Shown here in pieces: positions 34,604-42,932 of a stretch of 64,000 nucleotides of DNA (positions are counted from its first letter, which is position 1; each line of letters opens with the position of its first letter). The translations under genes and the position numbers were made by a program. The notes beneath the pieces are model-generated. The model was not told where the DNA came from and did not search any database. It saw only the letters and a program-made list of their open reading frames with translations. Source of the stretch: Yoonia sp. I 8.24 (GTDB lineage: Bacteria > Pseudomonadota > Alphaproteobacteria > Rhodobacterales > Rhodobacteraceae); contig NZ_JACXGQ010000002.1 in the NCBI RefSeq assembly GCF_022096995.1, positions 310,001 to 374,000 on the forward strand, in the 5' to 3' direction.

Positions 34604-35142
34604 TGACCCATGTTGATGTCAGTGAAAATCGCAACGCGCAAAAATACGGATTTACCATCCAGCTGCGCCGCGTGATGTGGGCGCTTGTATCGCCGATATT
34701 CTGGTGGAGTCCCCGGCCACTTTGGGGATGGCGGGTTTTTCTTTTGCGGGCCTTTGGGGCGCAGATCGGGCGCGGCGTGCATATTTACCCAAGCGTGCGG
34801 ATCACCATGCCGTGGCGTCTGCGTATCGATGATCAGGCGGCCGTTGGTGCGCACGCCATTCTTTATGCCTTAGGTGAAATTCATATCGGTGCGCGCGCGA
34901 CGGTCTCGCAATATGCGCATCTATGTGCGGGAAGCCATGATTGGCGTCAGCCGCACCGCCCCTTGATCACCCCGGAAATTTGGATAGGTGATGACGCATG
35001 GGTGTGCGCTGACGCCTTTGTTGGGCCTGGCGTGCGTATTGGCGCGCGGGCCATTTTGGGCGCGCGGGCCGTGGCCATGAAAGATTTGCCAAAGGGCCAT
35101 ATGGGTGTCGGAAACCCCGTGCAAATCAGGTTAATGAAATGA
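34600..35142 (+). CDS. WcaF-like acetyltransferase
   Basis: 180 residues, related to colanic acid acetyltransferase WcaF. An N-terminal amphipathic region (RRVMWALVSPIFWWSPRPL) and the phrase RAFGAQIGRGVHIYPSVRI lead into hexapeptide repeats. HDWRQPHRPLITPEIWIGDD carries the catalytic histidine, and GVGNPVQIRLMK closes. ATG codons at 34600 and 34603 are both possible. It is the second acetyltransferase of the locus, so the polymer is likely acetylated at two positions. Confidence 0.85.
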   Translation: MMTHVDVSENRNAQKYGFTIQLRRVMWALVSPIFWWSPRPLWGWRVFLLRAFGAQIGRGVHIYPSVRITMPWRLRIDDQAAVGAHAILYALGEIHIGARATVSQYAHLCAGSHDWRQPHRPLITPEIWIGDDAWVCADAFVGPGVRIGARAILGARAVAMKDLPKGHMGVGNPVQIRLMK

Positions 35143-36041
35143 CCGCGCTCACCGTCATTATCTTAACCAAAGACGAAAGCCTGCATATCACGCGGGCTAT
35201 TGCATCGGTTCAGGCGATTGCGACACAGATTATTGTGGTCGATAGCGGTTCATCAGACGACACGGTGATGCTGGCGCGCGATGCTGGGGCGACGGTGCTG
35301 CACCATCCTTGGATCAATTACGCGACGCAATTTAATTGGGCGTTACAACACATATCTGACGCGCCGGGGTGGGTACTCCGGCTGGATGCAGATGAGGTCG
35401 TCAGCCCTGAGTTGGCGGCCCAAATCAGCGCGGGTCTGCCCGAGGTGAACGGCATTTATGTGCGCCGCAGCATGTGTTTCATGGGGCAACCCGTGCGCTG
35501 GGGCGGTGTTTTTCCTATTCAGGTGTTGCGCCTGTTTCGCACGGGGGCTGGGCATTGCGAAAATCGGTGGATGGATGAACATATCGTTGTCACTGGGCCA
35601 AAGGCCGCGCTGTCGGGGATGATCATCGACGACAATCACAAAAGCCTTGATTGGTGGGTCGCCAAACACAATGCTTATGCCAGCCGCGAGGTCGTAGACA
35701 TCTTGAATCGCACGCACCGCTTTATGCCGCAAGAAAACATCGGTGGATTGCGTGGGCGGCAGCAGGCGGCAGTGAAACGCTGGATCAAAGACCAGATTTA
35801 CGCGCGCCTGCCCGGCGGGTTGCGTGCAGGTCTGTATTTCTTTTACCGATATATCTTGCGGCTTGGTTTTTTGGATGGACGACAGGCGCGGGCATTTCAC
35901 GTGCTGCAAGGATTTTGGTACCGCTATTTGGTCGACGCAAAACTTGCCGAGATCCGCCGCCATATGGCGATCTCAGGAGATGACCCAAAAGCAGCAATTC
36001 TGGCGGTGCTTGGCATTGATCTGGGGGCAGGGGCGTCATGA
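35139..36041 (+). CDS. Glycosyltransferase family 2 (LPS-type)
   Basis: 300 residues, GT-A fold. It opens LTVIILTKDESLHITRAIAS, with the acidic metal motif in WVLRLDADEVVSPEL (DAD) and the substrate region FRTGAGHCENRWMDEHIV. The C-terminus holds an amphipathic segment and WIKDQIYARLPGGLRAGLYFF, like KdtX/WaaE-type transferases that attach a sugar to lipid-linked acceptors. It overlaps both neighbours by four bases. Confidence 0.88.
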   Translation: MTALTVIILTKDESLHITRAIASVQAIATQIIVVDSGSSDDTVMLARDAGATVLHHPWINYATQFNWALQHISDAPGWVLRLDADEVVSPELAAQISAGLPEVNGIYVRRSMCFMGQPVRWGGVFPIQVLRLFRTGAGHCENRWMDEHIVVTGPKAALSGMIIDDNHKSLDWWVAKHNAYASREVVDILNRTHRFMPQENIGGLRGRQQAAVKRWIKDQIYARLPGGLRAGLYFFYRYILRLGFLDGRQARAFHVLQGFWYRYLVDAKLAEIRRHMAISGDDPKAAILAVLGIDLGAGAS

Positions 36042-36784
36042 AAATATCGGTGGTGACAGCCGTGATGAATGGCGCGCAGACCTTGCCTAGAATGCTCGAC
36101 AGCTTAGCGGGTCAGACCCACGCTGACATCGAACATCTGGTCCAAGATGGTGGATCGACCGATGACACTTTGGCGATTTTGCAGACACATCGCCGGATCA
36201 CGCCCAAGGTCGTTTCGGCCCCTGACGGGGGCATCTACGAAGCAATCAACGCGGGCATCGCGCGCGCCACGGGAGAGGTAATTGGATTGCTGCATGCGGA
36301 TGATCAGCTCGCGGGGCCGAATGTGTTGCCCGCTGTGGCTCAGGCGCTAGCGGATCCTGCGGTTGATGGCGTTTACGGCGATTTGCAATATGTGGCGGCA
36401 GATGGATCTGGCCAGGTGGTGCGACATTGGAAAGCGGGCAGATACCATAAGGACCGTCTGAAATGGGGGTGGATGCCGCCGCATCCGACGCTGTATCTGC
36501 GCCGCCAAGTGTTCGAAAAAATGGGACCATATGACGCCGAATTTCGTATCGCGGGCGATTACGAGGCGATGCTGCGCTATCTGTCGGCAGATTTACGGCT
36601 GGCCTATCTGCCGCAAGTGATGGTGCAGATGCAGGTCGGCGGGGTCAGCAATGGGTCGCTCAAACAGCTCATTCGCAAAAGCCGTGAAGATTACCGTGCG
36701 ATCCGTCGGCACCGTATCGGCGGGCCGGGCACGTTGGTTGCGAAAAACCTATCGAAACTGCCGCAGTTTTTGCGTCACCCATAG
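36038..36784 (+). CDS. Glycosyltransferase family 2 (WcaA/WcaE-like)
   Basis: 248 residues, GT-A fold. It opens ISVVTAVMNGAQTLPRMLDS, then VQDGGSTDDTLAIL, APDGGIYEAINAGIARATGE and the metal motif LLHADDQL. HPTLYLRRQVFEKMGPYD and FRIAGDYEAMLRYL are typical of this clade of colanic-acid-type transferases. It is the last gene of the rightward EPS operon and its 3' end overlaps that of the convergent CdsA-like gene by 10 bp. Confidence 0.88.
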   Translation: MKISVVTAVMNGAQTLPRMLDSLAGQTHADIEHLVQDGGSTDDTLAILQTHRRITPKVVSAPDGGIYEAINAGIARATGEVIGLLHADDQLAGPNVLPAVAQALADPAVDGVYGDLQYVAADGSGQVVRHWKAGRYHKDRLKWGWMPPHPTLYLRRQVFEKMGPYDAEFRIAGDYEAMLRYLSADLRLAYLPQVMVQMQVGGVSNGSLKQLIRKSREDYRAIRRHRIGGPGTLVAKNLSKLPQFLRHP

Positions 36785-37716
36785 AAATATGCGGTTAGAT
36801 GATAAAAGATCGGAGCGGCAAAGATCACGCTGTCCAATTGATCAACAAACCCGCCTTGGCCGGGGATCAGATGCGACCAATCCTTGACGCCGCGATCGCG
36901 TTTGATGGCGGCAAAGACAAGACTGCCTAACATGCCGACAAGTGATGCAGCCCCCGCCATGCCCGCAGCACCCAAAATGCCAAAGGGTGTAATCCAATGC
37001 AGCAATGCCCCGATACACATCGCGGATATGACACCACAAAACATGCCTTCGCGGGTTTTAGGCGACAGTCCGGGGGCGATTTTGTGACGCCCGATCCGCC
37101 GCCCAAAGAAATATTCGAGCAAATCACCGAACTGCACGACCATGACCAAAAAGGCGATCATCAGGACGGAACGGTCGCTGCTTTGGCCTAGGTCTAGATT
37201 GATCAATGCGGGTACGTGGCTGACACAAAAAACCGCAATCATCAGCGCCCATTGTGTCTCGGCCACTCTTACCAAGAACCGATCTGCATTGCCGCGTAAT
37301 GCCGACATGATTGGCAAAAGTAAAAACGCGTAAACCGGAATAAAAACCGTATACATCCCGGTCCAGCCCATGCCGACAAAGACATATTGCAACGGCAGCA
37401 CCACGAAAAATGCGAGCGCGAGCGATTTGTGGTCAGCCTGTGCTTTAGCCGTCAGCGTCAAAAACTCGCGCAACGCCGCGAATGAGCAAAAGGCGAACAA
37501 GATCATCACGCCGACTTTCCCCAAAAGCAGCGCGCCACCGACAAATGCGACCATGCCCCACCAGCTTTGAATGCGGGTCATAAATGTCTCAAGCACCGGG
37601 TTCGTGGTGCCGGGAGTTTGGCGGGCGCGCAAGACTTCACCGATAAATGTTAGCCCAATCAGAATGCCAAAACTGCCAAAGGCGAGCAGTAAAATATCAA
37701 CGGTTGTGGGGCTCAT
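36775..37716 (-). CDS. Phosphatidate cytidylyltransferase-like protein (CdsA/YnbB type)
   Basis: 313 residues with about eight membrane segments. The C-terminal signature KRDRGVKDWSHLIPGQGGFVDQLDS follows the CdsA pattern, with GQG in place of the usual GHG. CdsA makes CDP-diacylglycerol from phosphatidate and CTP. This copy is coupled to a PlsC-like acyltransferase (ATGA overlap at 37713-37716), a pairing seen for second, YnbB-like CdsA paralogues. The main cdsA is normally beside uppS and dxr, so this is probably an accessory enzyme. The ATG at 37716 is chosen from that overlap. Confidence 0.8.
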   Translation of the reverse strand: MSPTTVDILLLAFGSFGILIGLTFIGEVLRARQTPGTTNPVLETFMTRIQSWWGMVAFVGGALLLGKVGVMILFAFCSFAALREFLTLTAKAQADHKSLALAFFVVLPLQYVFVGMGWTGMYTVFIPVYAFLLLPIMSALRGNADRFLVRVAETQWALMIAVFCVSHVPALINLDLGQSSDRSVLMIAFLVMVVQFGDLLEYFFGRRIGRHKIAPGLSPKTREGMFCGVISAMCIGALLHWITPFGILGAAGMAGAASLVGMLGSLVFAAIKRDRGVKDWSHLIPGQGGFVDQLDSVIFAAPIFYHLTAYFYG

Positions 37717-38354
37717 GGGGTCACCTCTGGTGCGAGTGCAACCAAGGCAGAGGATGCGCGCGCAAGGAATGCGTCCTTGTCTTCGCCGGCTTTGACATGG
37801 ATAGGCGCACCAAATGTGACGGTGCAAATCAGCGGCAGTGGGATCACCTCGCCTTTGGGCATGATCGTATTGAGATTGGCGACCCACGTGGGCACCAAAT
37901 CAATATCAGGGCGGGCCAGTCCCATATTGTAAAGCCCTGCCTTGAACGGCAAAAGCGGGTCTTCGGTCATGTTGCGATTGCCTTCGGGAAAGATGATCAA
38001 CGACGCCCCTTCGTCCAAGGCGGCAATGATCTTATCCATCGGCTTATCTTTGACCTCTGGGCGGCGATCGACGAGCACGCAGTTGAACACTTCAGGGCCG
38101 ACAAAGGCACGCAGCTTGTTTTTCAGCCAATAGTCCGCCGCGGCAACGGGGCGGACTTCACGGCGGAGGGCTGGCGGCAATGAGGCCCAAATCATCGGCA
38201 TGTCGCCGTTGCTTGTGTGATTGGCGAAATAGACGCGTTGGCGCGGCAGGGGTTCGATCCCTTGCCAGTCAGCACGCACAGCCGTGATTGCGCGCGCGAA
38301 AATTCGGATGGCATGGCCCACGATCCGGGCCGCGAAACGGCGTAAAAATATCAT
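37713..38354 (-). CDS. plsC: 1-Acyl-sn-glycerol-3-phosphate acyltransferase (PlsC-like)
   Basis: 213 residues. The acyltransferase motif NHTSNGDMP gives the H-x4-D catalytic pair; block III reads ASLIIFPEGNRN, and block IV contains the proline of VPTWVANLNTI. It acylates lysophosphatidate to phosphatidate, which the downstream CdsA-like enzyme can activate. The start complementary to 38352-38354 excludes a leader that does not resemble the family. Confidence 0.85.
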   Translation of the reverse strand: MIFLRRFAARIVGHAIRIFARAITAVRADWQGIEPLPRQRVYFANHTSNGDMPMIWASLPPALRREVRPVAAADYWLKNKLRAFVGPEVFNCVLVDRRPEVKDKPMDKIIAALDEGASLIIFPEGNRNMTEDPLLPFKAGLYNMGLARPDIDLVPTWVANLNTIMPKGEVIPLPLICTVTFGAPIHVKAGEDKDAFLARASSALVALAPEVTP

Positions 38355-38435
38355 AAGGCCAACCTTGGTATATATCGTTTGTGTTGAAAAGCGAATTTCC
38401 CTGCCCATGCAATTGCGCGGGCAGGGAGGAGACAT

Positions 38436-38714
38436 TTAGGATGTTTCACCGACGTAGTCTGACAGCAATTTTTCGTTTTTCGCGTCCTCGATCCGCTGGA
38501 TACGGTCTTCGGACATTTTGTCGTCAAAACGGTATTTCACAAAGTTCACCAGCGCCAGTGTCAGCATCATCACCGACATCGCCCAAAAGCCTTTGGTGGA
38601 CAGTGGAACATCAGGTGAAAGCCAAAGCGAGATTCCCAGCATCCCATAAGCGACCGCAACACCTGCGCCGTTTACAAACATAATCAATGTGTTGTCTGAT
38701 TTATTATGTGCCAT
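38436..38714 (-). CDS. YiaA/B two-helix membrane protein
   Basis: 92 residues with two membrane helices (about 8-30 and 42-60): LIMFVNGAGVAVAYGMLGISLW and FWAMSVMMLTLALVNFVKYRF, matching the YiaAB two-helix family. The C-terminal tail is charged (KMSEDRIQRIEDAKNEKLL). It follows pspA by 38 bp on the same strand and is presumably co-expressed under the TetR regulator upstream. The family's biochemical role is not known. Confidence 0.8.
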   Translation of the reverse strand: MAHNKSDNTLIMFVNGAGVAVAYGMLGISLWLSPDVPLSTKGFWAMSVMMLTLALVNFVKYRFDDKMSEDRIQRIEDAKNEKLLSDYVGETS

Positions 38715-38752
38715 TTTATCTAATCCTTATTGAGTTACGTGAATTGGTTTTG

Positions 38753-39433
38753 TTATTTCTTTGATGACTTGAGCCGCGCCAAGACATCATCTGCGGTTGA
38801 TCGTGTGGCCCCGCCAAACCCGGCGTCAGCCATACGGTCGGTGATCGTGCCACCTTCAAGTTCGTGATTGATATCGGCCAGAATTTCTGTGCGCTCAAAC
38901 GGGTCGTCACGGCCCAAAACGCGCTGGATAAGCTCTTCGGCCTCTTCGACGCTGCCGTGAGTTGCACCGGTTTTGACCATCTGCATTTGGATCGATTGTT
39001 CGCGACGGACAGCACGGGCTTGGATCGCACCTTGTTTGAGATCGATAATCCGGCGGTGTCCGGTTTCAATGGATGACCGCAAACGCAGCACCTTTTGGTC
39101 CAGACGGTTCAATGTCTCGGCCCTCACCGTCAATTCGTTTTCCATCGTCGCGATGGCACGGGCGGCTTCTGCGGCCATATCTTCACGGTCGCTTTCCAAG
39201 GCTTCTTGGGCCCGTGTGGTCAGATCGCTGATCCGGGCGCGCAGGGCGTTATGCTGTTTTTCCTCTGCCCGCTGACGCTGGATCAGGCTGGCCAAAGTTG
39301 ATTTTGCAGCGCGCAGGCTGCCTTCGGATTCACGGATTTTTTGATCAATGAGTTCAATTGCGAATGCGTCACGTACACGGTCTTCGGCGCGCGCATTCTG
39401 TCCGTTTATCAAGGTCGCGAGTGTCTTAAACAT
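38753..39433 (-). CDS. pspA: PspA/IM30 family protein
   Basis: 226 residues, mostly alpha-helical coiled coil: MFKTLATLINGQNAR at the start, then the long helices around AAKSTLASLIQRQRAEEKQ and AAEAARAIATMENEL. PspA/IM30 proteins assemble on damaged inner membrane. It has no PspB/C/F partners here; instead a tetR gene and a paired operator lie just upstream. AAGGA eight bases upstream supports the ATG at 39433 over one nine bases earlier. Confidence 0.8.
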   Translation of the reverse strand: MFKTLATLINGQNARAEDRVRDAFAIELIDQKIRESEGSLRAAKSTLASLIQRQRAEEKQHNALRARISDLTTRAQEALESDREDMAAEAARAIATMENELTVRAETLNRLDQKVLRLRSSIETGHRRIIDLKQGAIQARAVRREQSIQMQMVKTGATHGSVEEAEELIQRVLGRDDPFERTEILADINHELEGGTITDRMADAGFGGATRSTADDVLARLKSSKK

Positions 39434-39451
39434 TGCTATCATCCTTATTAT

Positions 39452-39464
39452 TGAACGTTGTTCA
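39452..39464. promoter_or_regulatory. TetR-type operator 1 (pspA promoter)
   Basis: The palindrome TGAAC-GTT-GTTCA lies 19 bp before the pspA start. It is one of three copies of the TGAAC-N3-GTTCA site in this locus. Confidence 0.75.
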
Positions 39465-39508
39465 TGTAGAAGTGATAGCGAGCCCTGCGTTTGGGGTCAA
39501 GAAAAACA

Positions 39509-39523
39509 TTGAACATAGTTCAA
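39509..39523. promoter_or_regulatory. TetR-type operator 2 (pspA promoter)
   Basis: TTGAAC-ATA-GTTCAA, a 15-bp palindrome just beyond the tetR stop and 57 bp upstream of operator 1. Confidence 0.75.
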
Positions 39524-39527
39524 AAAA

Positions 39528-40124
39528 TTATGCGGAGGCCGCGAATTGCCTTAAAACAAGGGCGATCATTCGGTCGATATCGTCGGATGGTACGCCCGCG
39601 CTGGCCCCATCTAGCGCCAAAAGCACGATTCCGTGCACGGAAGAAAACAGCGCACGTGTCAAAAGTACCAATTCTTGCGGATCGCGCGCCGGGAAAATCA
39701 CAGCAAGCGGATCAGAGATATAGGTGAATAGCTGCCCCATCTCGAGCAGATACCAATCGGGGGCGGGGGTGTCGGGCGCGCGTTCTACATCGAATAGCGC
39801 GCGCCAGCTGTGCAGATGTGCGGCTGCAAAATGGTGATAGGCTTGTGCCATGACAACCAGTTGATCCACCGGATCTTGTGGTGCATCGGCTAGGGCAGCA
39901 GCCACATCAGCCCCTAAATGGTGAAATGTGCGCGCGTTGACGGCTAGCACCAGATCATTCAGATCGCCAAAGACGTTATAGATTGCCCCCAAGGCGCACC
40001 CTGCCTCGGCCGCAAGATCGCGCGCGCGCAGCGCTGATAGCCCGTCTGCCGCGATCCGTCGCTGCGCAATGTTAATAAGATCTTCGCGCAATGCCGCGCG
40101 GCGCAAAGCAACTTTTCCAGCCAT
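39528..40124 (-). CDS. TetR/AcrR-family regulator
   Basis: 198 residues. The N-terminal helix-turn-helix is in ALRARDLAAEAGCALGAIYNVFG; the ligand domain is of the TetR_C type with WRALFDVERAPDTPAPDW. The ATG at 40124 lies only 13 bp from a TGAAC-N3-GTTCA palindrome that recurs twice at the pspA promoter, so it probably represses itself and pspA-yiaAB. The MFS gene lies upstream on the same strand. Inducer unknown. Confidence 0.88.
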   Translation of the reverse strand: MAGKVALRRAALREDLINIAQRRIAADGLSALRARDLAAEAGCALGAIYNVFGDLNDLVLAVNARTFHHLGADVAAALADAPQDPVDQLVVMAQAYHHFAAAHLHSWRALFDVERAPDTPAPDWYLLEMGQLFTYISDPLAVIFPARDPQELVLLTRALFSSVHGIVLLALDGASAGVPSDDIDRMIALVLRQFAASA

Positions 40125-40136
40125 AGTACCCTCATC

Positions 40137-40149
40137 TGAACGTAGTTCA
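40137..40149. promoter_or_regulatory. TetR-type operator 3 (tetR promoter)
   Basis: TGAAC-GTA-GTTCA in the 55-bp gap between the MFS gene and tetR, just upstream of the tetR start. Confidence 0.75.
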
Positions 40150-40179
40150 CCGTAGCAAGGGGGAAACGCGATGAAAAGC

Positions 40180-41397
40180 CTAATACGTGCGTATTCGCGT
40201 CGGTCGTGGTGTTTGTACAAACAAAAGAACGCAGCCAACGGTTAAGAATGCTGACACCAAGAACGGCGCGCCGGGCATATAGACGGGTGCTGTGTCGCTG
40301 GTGAAGTAGTAGAAGGTCTGCGTCACCAACAGCGGCGCAATAATCGTGGCCACTGCTGCAATGGAGGCGACCAGACCTTGCAGCTCGCCTTGTTGGTCGT
40401 CCGATGCCGTGCGCGACATGATCCCTTGCAGGGCGGGTCCCGCGATGGATCCAAGCGCAGTAAGCGGGATCAATGCAAGCGCCAGCCAGCCGCTAGTTAT
40501 GAACCCGAGCACGCCAAAGGCTAAGATGTCGATTGATAGCCCTAGGATCACGGCTTTGCGTTCGCCAATCCGGTCCAGAATGGGTCTCATCAGTAGGCCT
40601 TGCACCACGGCGATCCCAATTCCAAAGATCCCAAGCGACAGCCCAATCATTCCCGGTCCCCAGTCAAATCGCGCGACCCCAAAATAGGCCCAGACCCCGG
40701 GGTAGACAAAAAAGGCGATGGTATAGACAAATTGGATCAGCATCAGCCGTTTCAGGCCGGGCAGGGAGCCGATGCTCTTGAATGCACCCAAGGGGTTAGC
40801 GCGCCGCCATTCGAATTTGCGTCGAATCTTGTCGGTGACCGTTTCAGGCAGCACAAAATAGCCAAAGATCGCATTTGTCCCTGCCAATATGGCCGCTGCC
40901 CAAAATGGTGCGCGCGTCCCAAATTCGGCCAATACGCCGCCCAGCATCGGGCCAAAGACAAACCCGATCCCAAACGCCGCGCCGATCCGGCCAAAGTTGA
41001 CGGCCTTTTGTTCCGGCGTCGAAATATCAGCGACATAGGCGGATGCGGTCGATTGCGTGGCCGCAGTGATCCCGCCGATCAAGCGCCCAATCACCAGCAG
41101 CCAAATTGTCCCCGCAACAGCCATCAACACATAGTCGAACGCCATGAATACGAGGGACCACAGTAACACAGGCCGCCGCCCGCAACGGTCAGATAGGCTG
41201 CCGATGGTCGGGCCAAATAGAAACTGCATCGCGGCAAATATTGTTGTGAGCACACCGCCCCAAACGGCGGCCATCGCCAGATCGCGCCCTTCGACCTCTT
41301 GGATCAATTCGGGCATCACGGGCATGATCAACCCTATCCCCATGGCGTCGATCACGACGGTGATCAGGATAAAGGTGAGTGGAAGATTGCTTTTCAT
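40180..41397 (-). CDS. MFS drug efflux transporter, TCR/Tet type
   Basis: 405 residues, 12 transmembrane segments. Motif A between helices 2 and 3 reads GSLSDRCGRRPVL; motif C-like text GIGFVFGPMLGGVL in helix 5 marks a drug/H+ antiporter. The opening PLTFILITVVIDAMGIGLIMPVMPEL is that of TetA-like proteins in Roseobacters. It need not export tetracycline. It lies upstream of tetR on the same strand, but the triple operator set controls the downstream genes more clearly than this one. Confidence 0.85.
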   Translation of the reverse strand: MKSNLPLTFILITVVIDAMGIGLIMPVMPELIQEVEGRDLAMAAVWGGVLTTIFAAMQFLFGPTIGSLSDRCGRRPVLLWSLVFMAFDYVLMAVAGTIWLLVIGRLIGGITAATQSTASAYVADISTPEQKAVNFGRIGAAFGIGFVFGPMLGGVLAEFGTRAPFWAAAILAGTNAIFGYFVLPETVTDKIRRKFEWRRANPLGAFKSIGSLPGLKRLMLIQFVYTIAFFVYPGVWAYFGVARFDWGPGMIGLSLGIFGIGIAVVQGLLMRPILDRIGERKAVILGLSIDILAFGVLGFITSGWLALALIPLTALGSIAGPALQGIMSRTASDDQQGELQGLVASIAAVATIIAPLLVTQTFYYFTSDTAPVYMPGAPFLVSAFLTVGCVLLFVQTPRPTRIRTY

Positions 41398-41446
41398 GAG
41401 GGCACAATTGGACGCCCTGCGTCCCATTGCAAGGGGTGATTTTAAT

Positions 41447-42142
41447 CTACAAGGCGTTGATCAGCGCAGTAGCCAAAGCGGCGGGGGCTGATAGAAATGG
41501 CGAATGCGATGTCGGCAATTGCGTGACCATTTCGGCAGCCCAACCGGCGGTCATTTTCGTCTGAAATGCAGGCGGGATCGTCTTGTCATTAGTACAGCGG
41601 ATATAGTGGCGTGGCACATTGGGGATCTGCGTGATCGCAGTCTCTTGCGGTAAAATAGGTTGCGGCCCAAGCTGCCCTACGGCCCAAGCCGCGCGCGCTG
41701 GGTCAACATCATGATAGAACTTTTCGGTGGCCTTGGTCGGGTCAATGGAGAACGTCACCCGGTCAGCTGCGACAATGATCGCGTCGTGCAATGGCTGGGT
41801 GTCCGCCATCTGCCGCATCTGGGCCGTAGACTGTCCGATCATCGGCGCATAGGCACAAAGATAGATCAGCTTGCTGATCTTTTCAGGGGCCAAATTCGCT
41901 GCTTGGGTAATGGGGTAGCCGGCCATCGAATGCCCAACCAACACGACAGGTGTGTCGATTGCGGCAACAATTGCGCTGGCGTAAAGGTCAAGCGTAACGT
42001 CTGCGGGATCAGTGGTATCATCGCCGTGCGACGGCAAATCAATCGCGCGGGCGCTGTGTCCGGCGGCCTGCAAGTGTGGGATAAGATCGTCCCAGCACCA
42101 GGCCCCATGACAGGATCCGTGGATCAATAAAAACTCAGCCAT
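41447..42142 (-). CDS. Alpha/beta hydrolase (methylesterase/hydroxynitrile lyase-like)
   Basis: 231 residues. The oxyanion segment is LLIHGSCHGAWCWDDLIPHL, the nucleophile is in LVGHSMAGYPI, and the late acid and histidine are in YIRCTNDKTIPP and TSHSPFLSAP. This is the MES/EstC-like branch of alpha/beta hydrolases. It is the last of six overlapping leftward genes; its start overlaps the stop of the preceding hydrolase by eight bases. Substrate unknown. Confidence 0.82.
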   Translation of the reverse strand: MAEFLLIHGSCHGAWCWDDLIPHLQAAGHSARAIDLPSHGDDTTDPADVTLDLYASAIVAAIDTPVVLVGHSMAGYPITQAANLAPEKISKLIYLCAYAPMIGQSTAQMRQMADTQPLHDAIIVAADRVTFSIDPTKATEKFYHDVDPARAAWAVGQLGPQPILPQETAITQIPNVPRHYIRCTNDKTIPPAFQTKMTAGWAAEMVTQLPTSHSPFLSAPAALATALINAL

Positions 42143-42932
42143 GCCCGATATCTTGAATGAACGTGTTGAGCAGGGACGCATAGCCAACCGGGTTTTCGGC
42201 GCAAGGCAGGTGTCCGACACGGCGCATCAGTTCAAATTTTGAGCCCGGAATCAGGTCGATGGTTTCGCGGACCAAATCAGGCGGCGTTGCCCCATCTTCT
42301 GATCCGGCGATGCCAAGCGTTGGGATGCGCAGCCCGCTTGTTGGCGTATAGAAATCAGTGCCCGCAATCGCATGGCAAATCCCAACATACCCGTTGATCG
42401 GGGTGGCCACCAACATGTCGCGCCATGCGAGCATTGCGTTAGAGGCGTAGAATGTCGGTGAAAACCAGCGCTTCATGACCTCATCCGCCATGGCATCTAG
42501 CCCTTTCGACGATACAGTGTCGATCCGATCTTGCCACAGGTTCTTGTTGCCAATTTTCGCCGCCGTATTGGACAGCACAAGCGCACGGACCAGATCAGGG
42601 CGTTTGATCGCTAAACCCTGTGCCACCATCCCACCAACAGATAAGCCAACAAACAACACGTCACGCAGCGCGAAGGCATCGCAAACGGCTTCTGCATCAC
42701 TGACCAATTGGCCCATCGTATAGGGCCCAGCAGGCACATCCGATTGCCCGTGGCCGCGCATGTCATAGCGGATCACCCGCAGACCCTTTGGCAACAGTGG
42801 GATAATCCCATCCCACAGCCGCAGGTCGGTACCCAGCGAATTGGCAAAGACGATTGCAGGCGCATCAGCGGGGCCATCAGCAAAGACGTTCAGCTTCACG
42901 CCGTCGCGATCAATTTGCGTCAGTTCATCCAT
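42135..42932 (-). CDS. 3-Oxoadipate enol-lactonase-like alpha/beta hydrolase
   Basis: 265 residues with the PcaD-type pattern: IVFANSLGTDLRLWDGIIPLL, RYDMRGHGQSDVPAGPYTM, nucleophile FVGLSVGGMVAQGLA, and terminal RRVGHLPCAENP. True PcaD hydrolyses 3-oxoadipate enol-lactone in the protocatechuate branch, but no other pca gene is present, so the symbol is withheld. The ATG complementary to 42930-42932 overlaps the upstream gene by eight bases. Confidence 0.8.
   Translation of the reverse strand: MDELTQIDRDGVKLNVFADGPADAPAIVFANSLGTDLRLWDGIIPLLPKGLRVIRYDMRGHGQSDVPAGPYTMGQLVSDAEAVCDAFALRDVLFVGLSVGGMVAQGLAIKRPDLVRALVLSNTAAKIGNKNLWQDRIDTVSSKGLDAMADEVMKRWFSPTFYASNAMLAWRDMLVATPINGYVGICHAIAGTDFYTPTSGLRIPTLGIAGSEDGATPPDLVRETIDLIPGSKFELMRRVGHLPCAENPVGYASLLNTFIQDIGHG

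Noticed and set aside
40180..41397. Tetracycline resistance determinant
   Set aside because: Only the TCR-type MFS family can be read; substrate cannot, and the surrounding genes concern membrane stress.
42135..42932. Protocatechuate (pca) pathway locus
   Set aside because: Only the enol-lactonase-like hydrolase is present, with no pcaB, C, G, H or Q gene.
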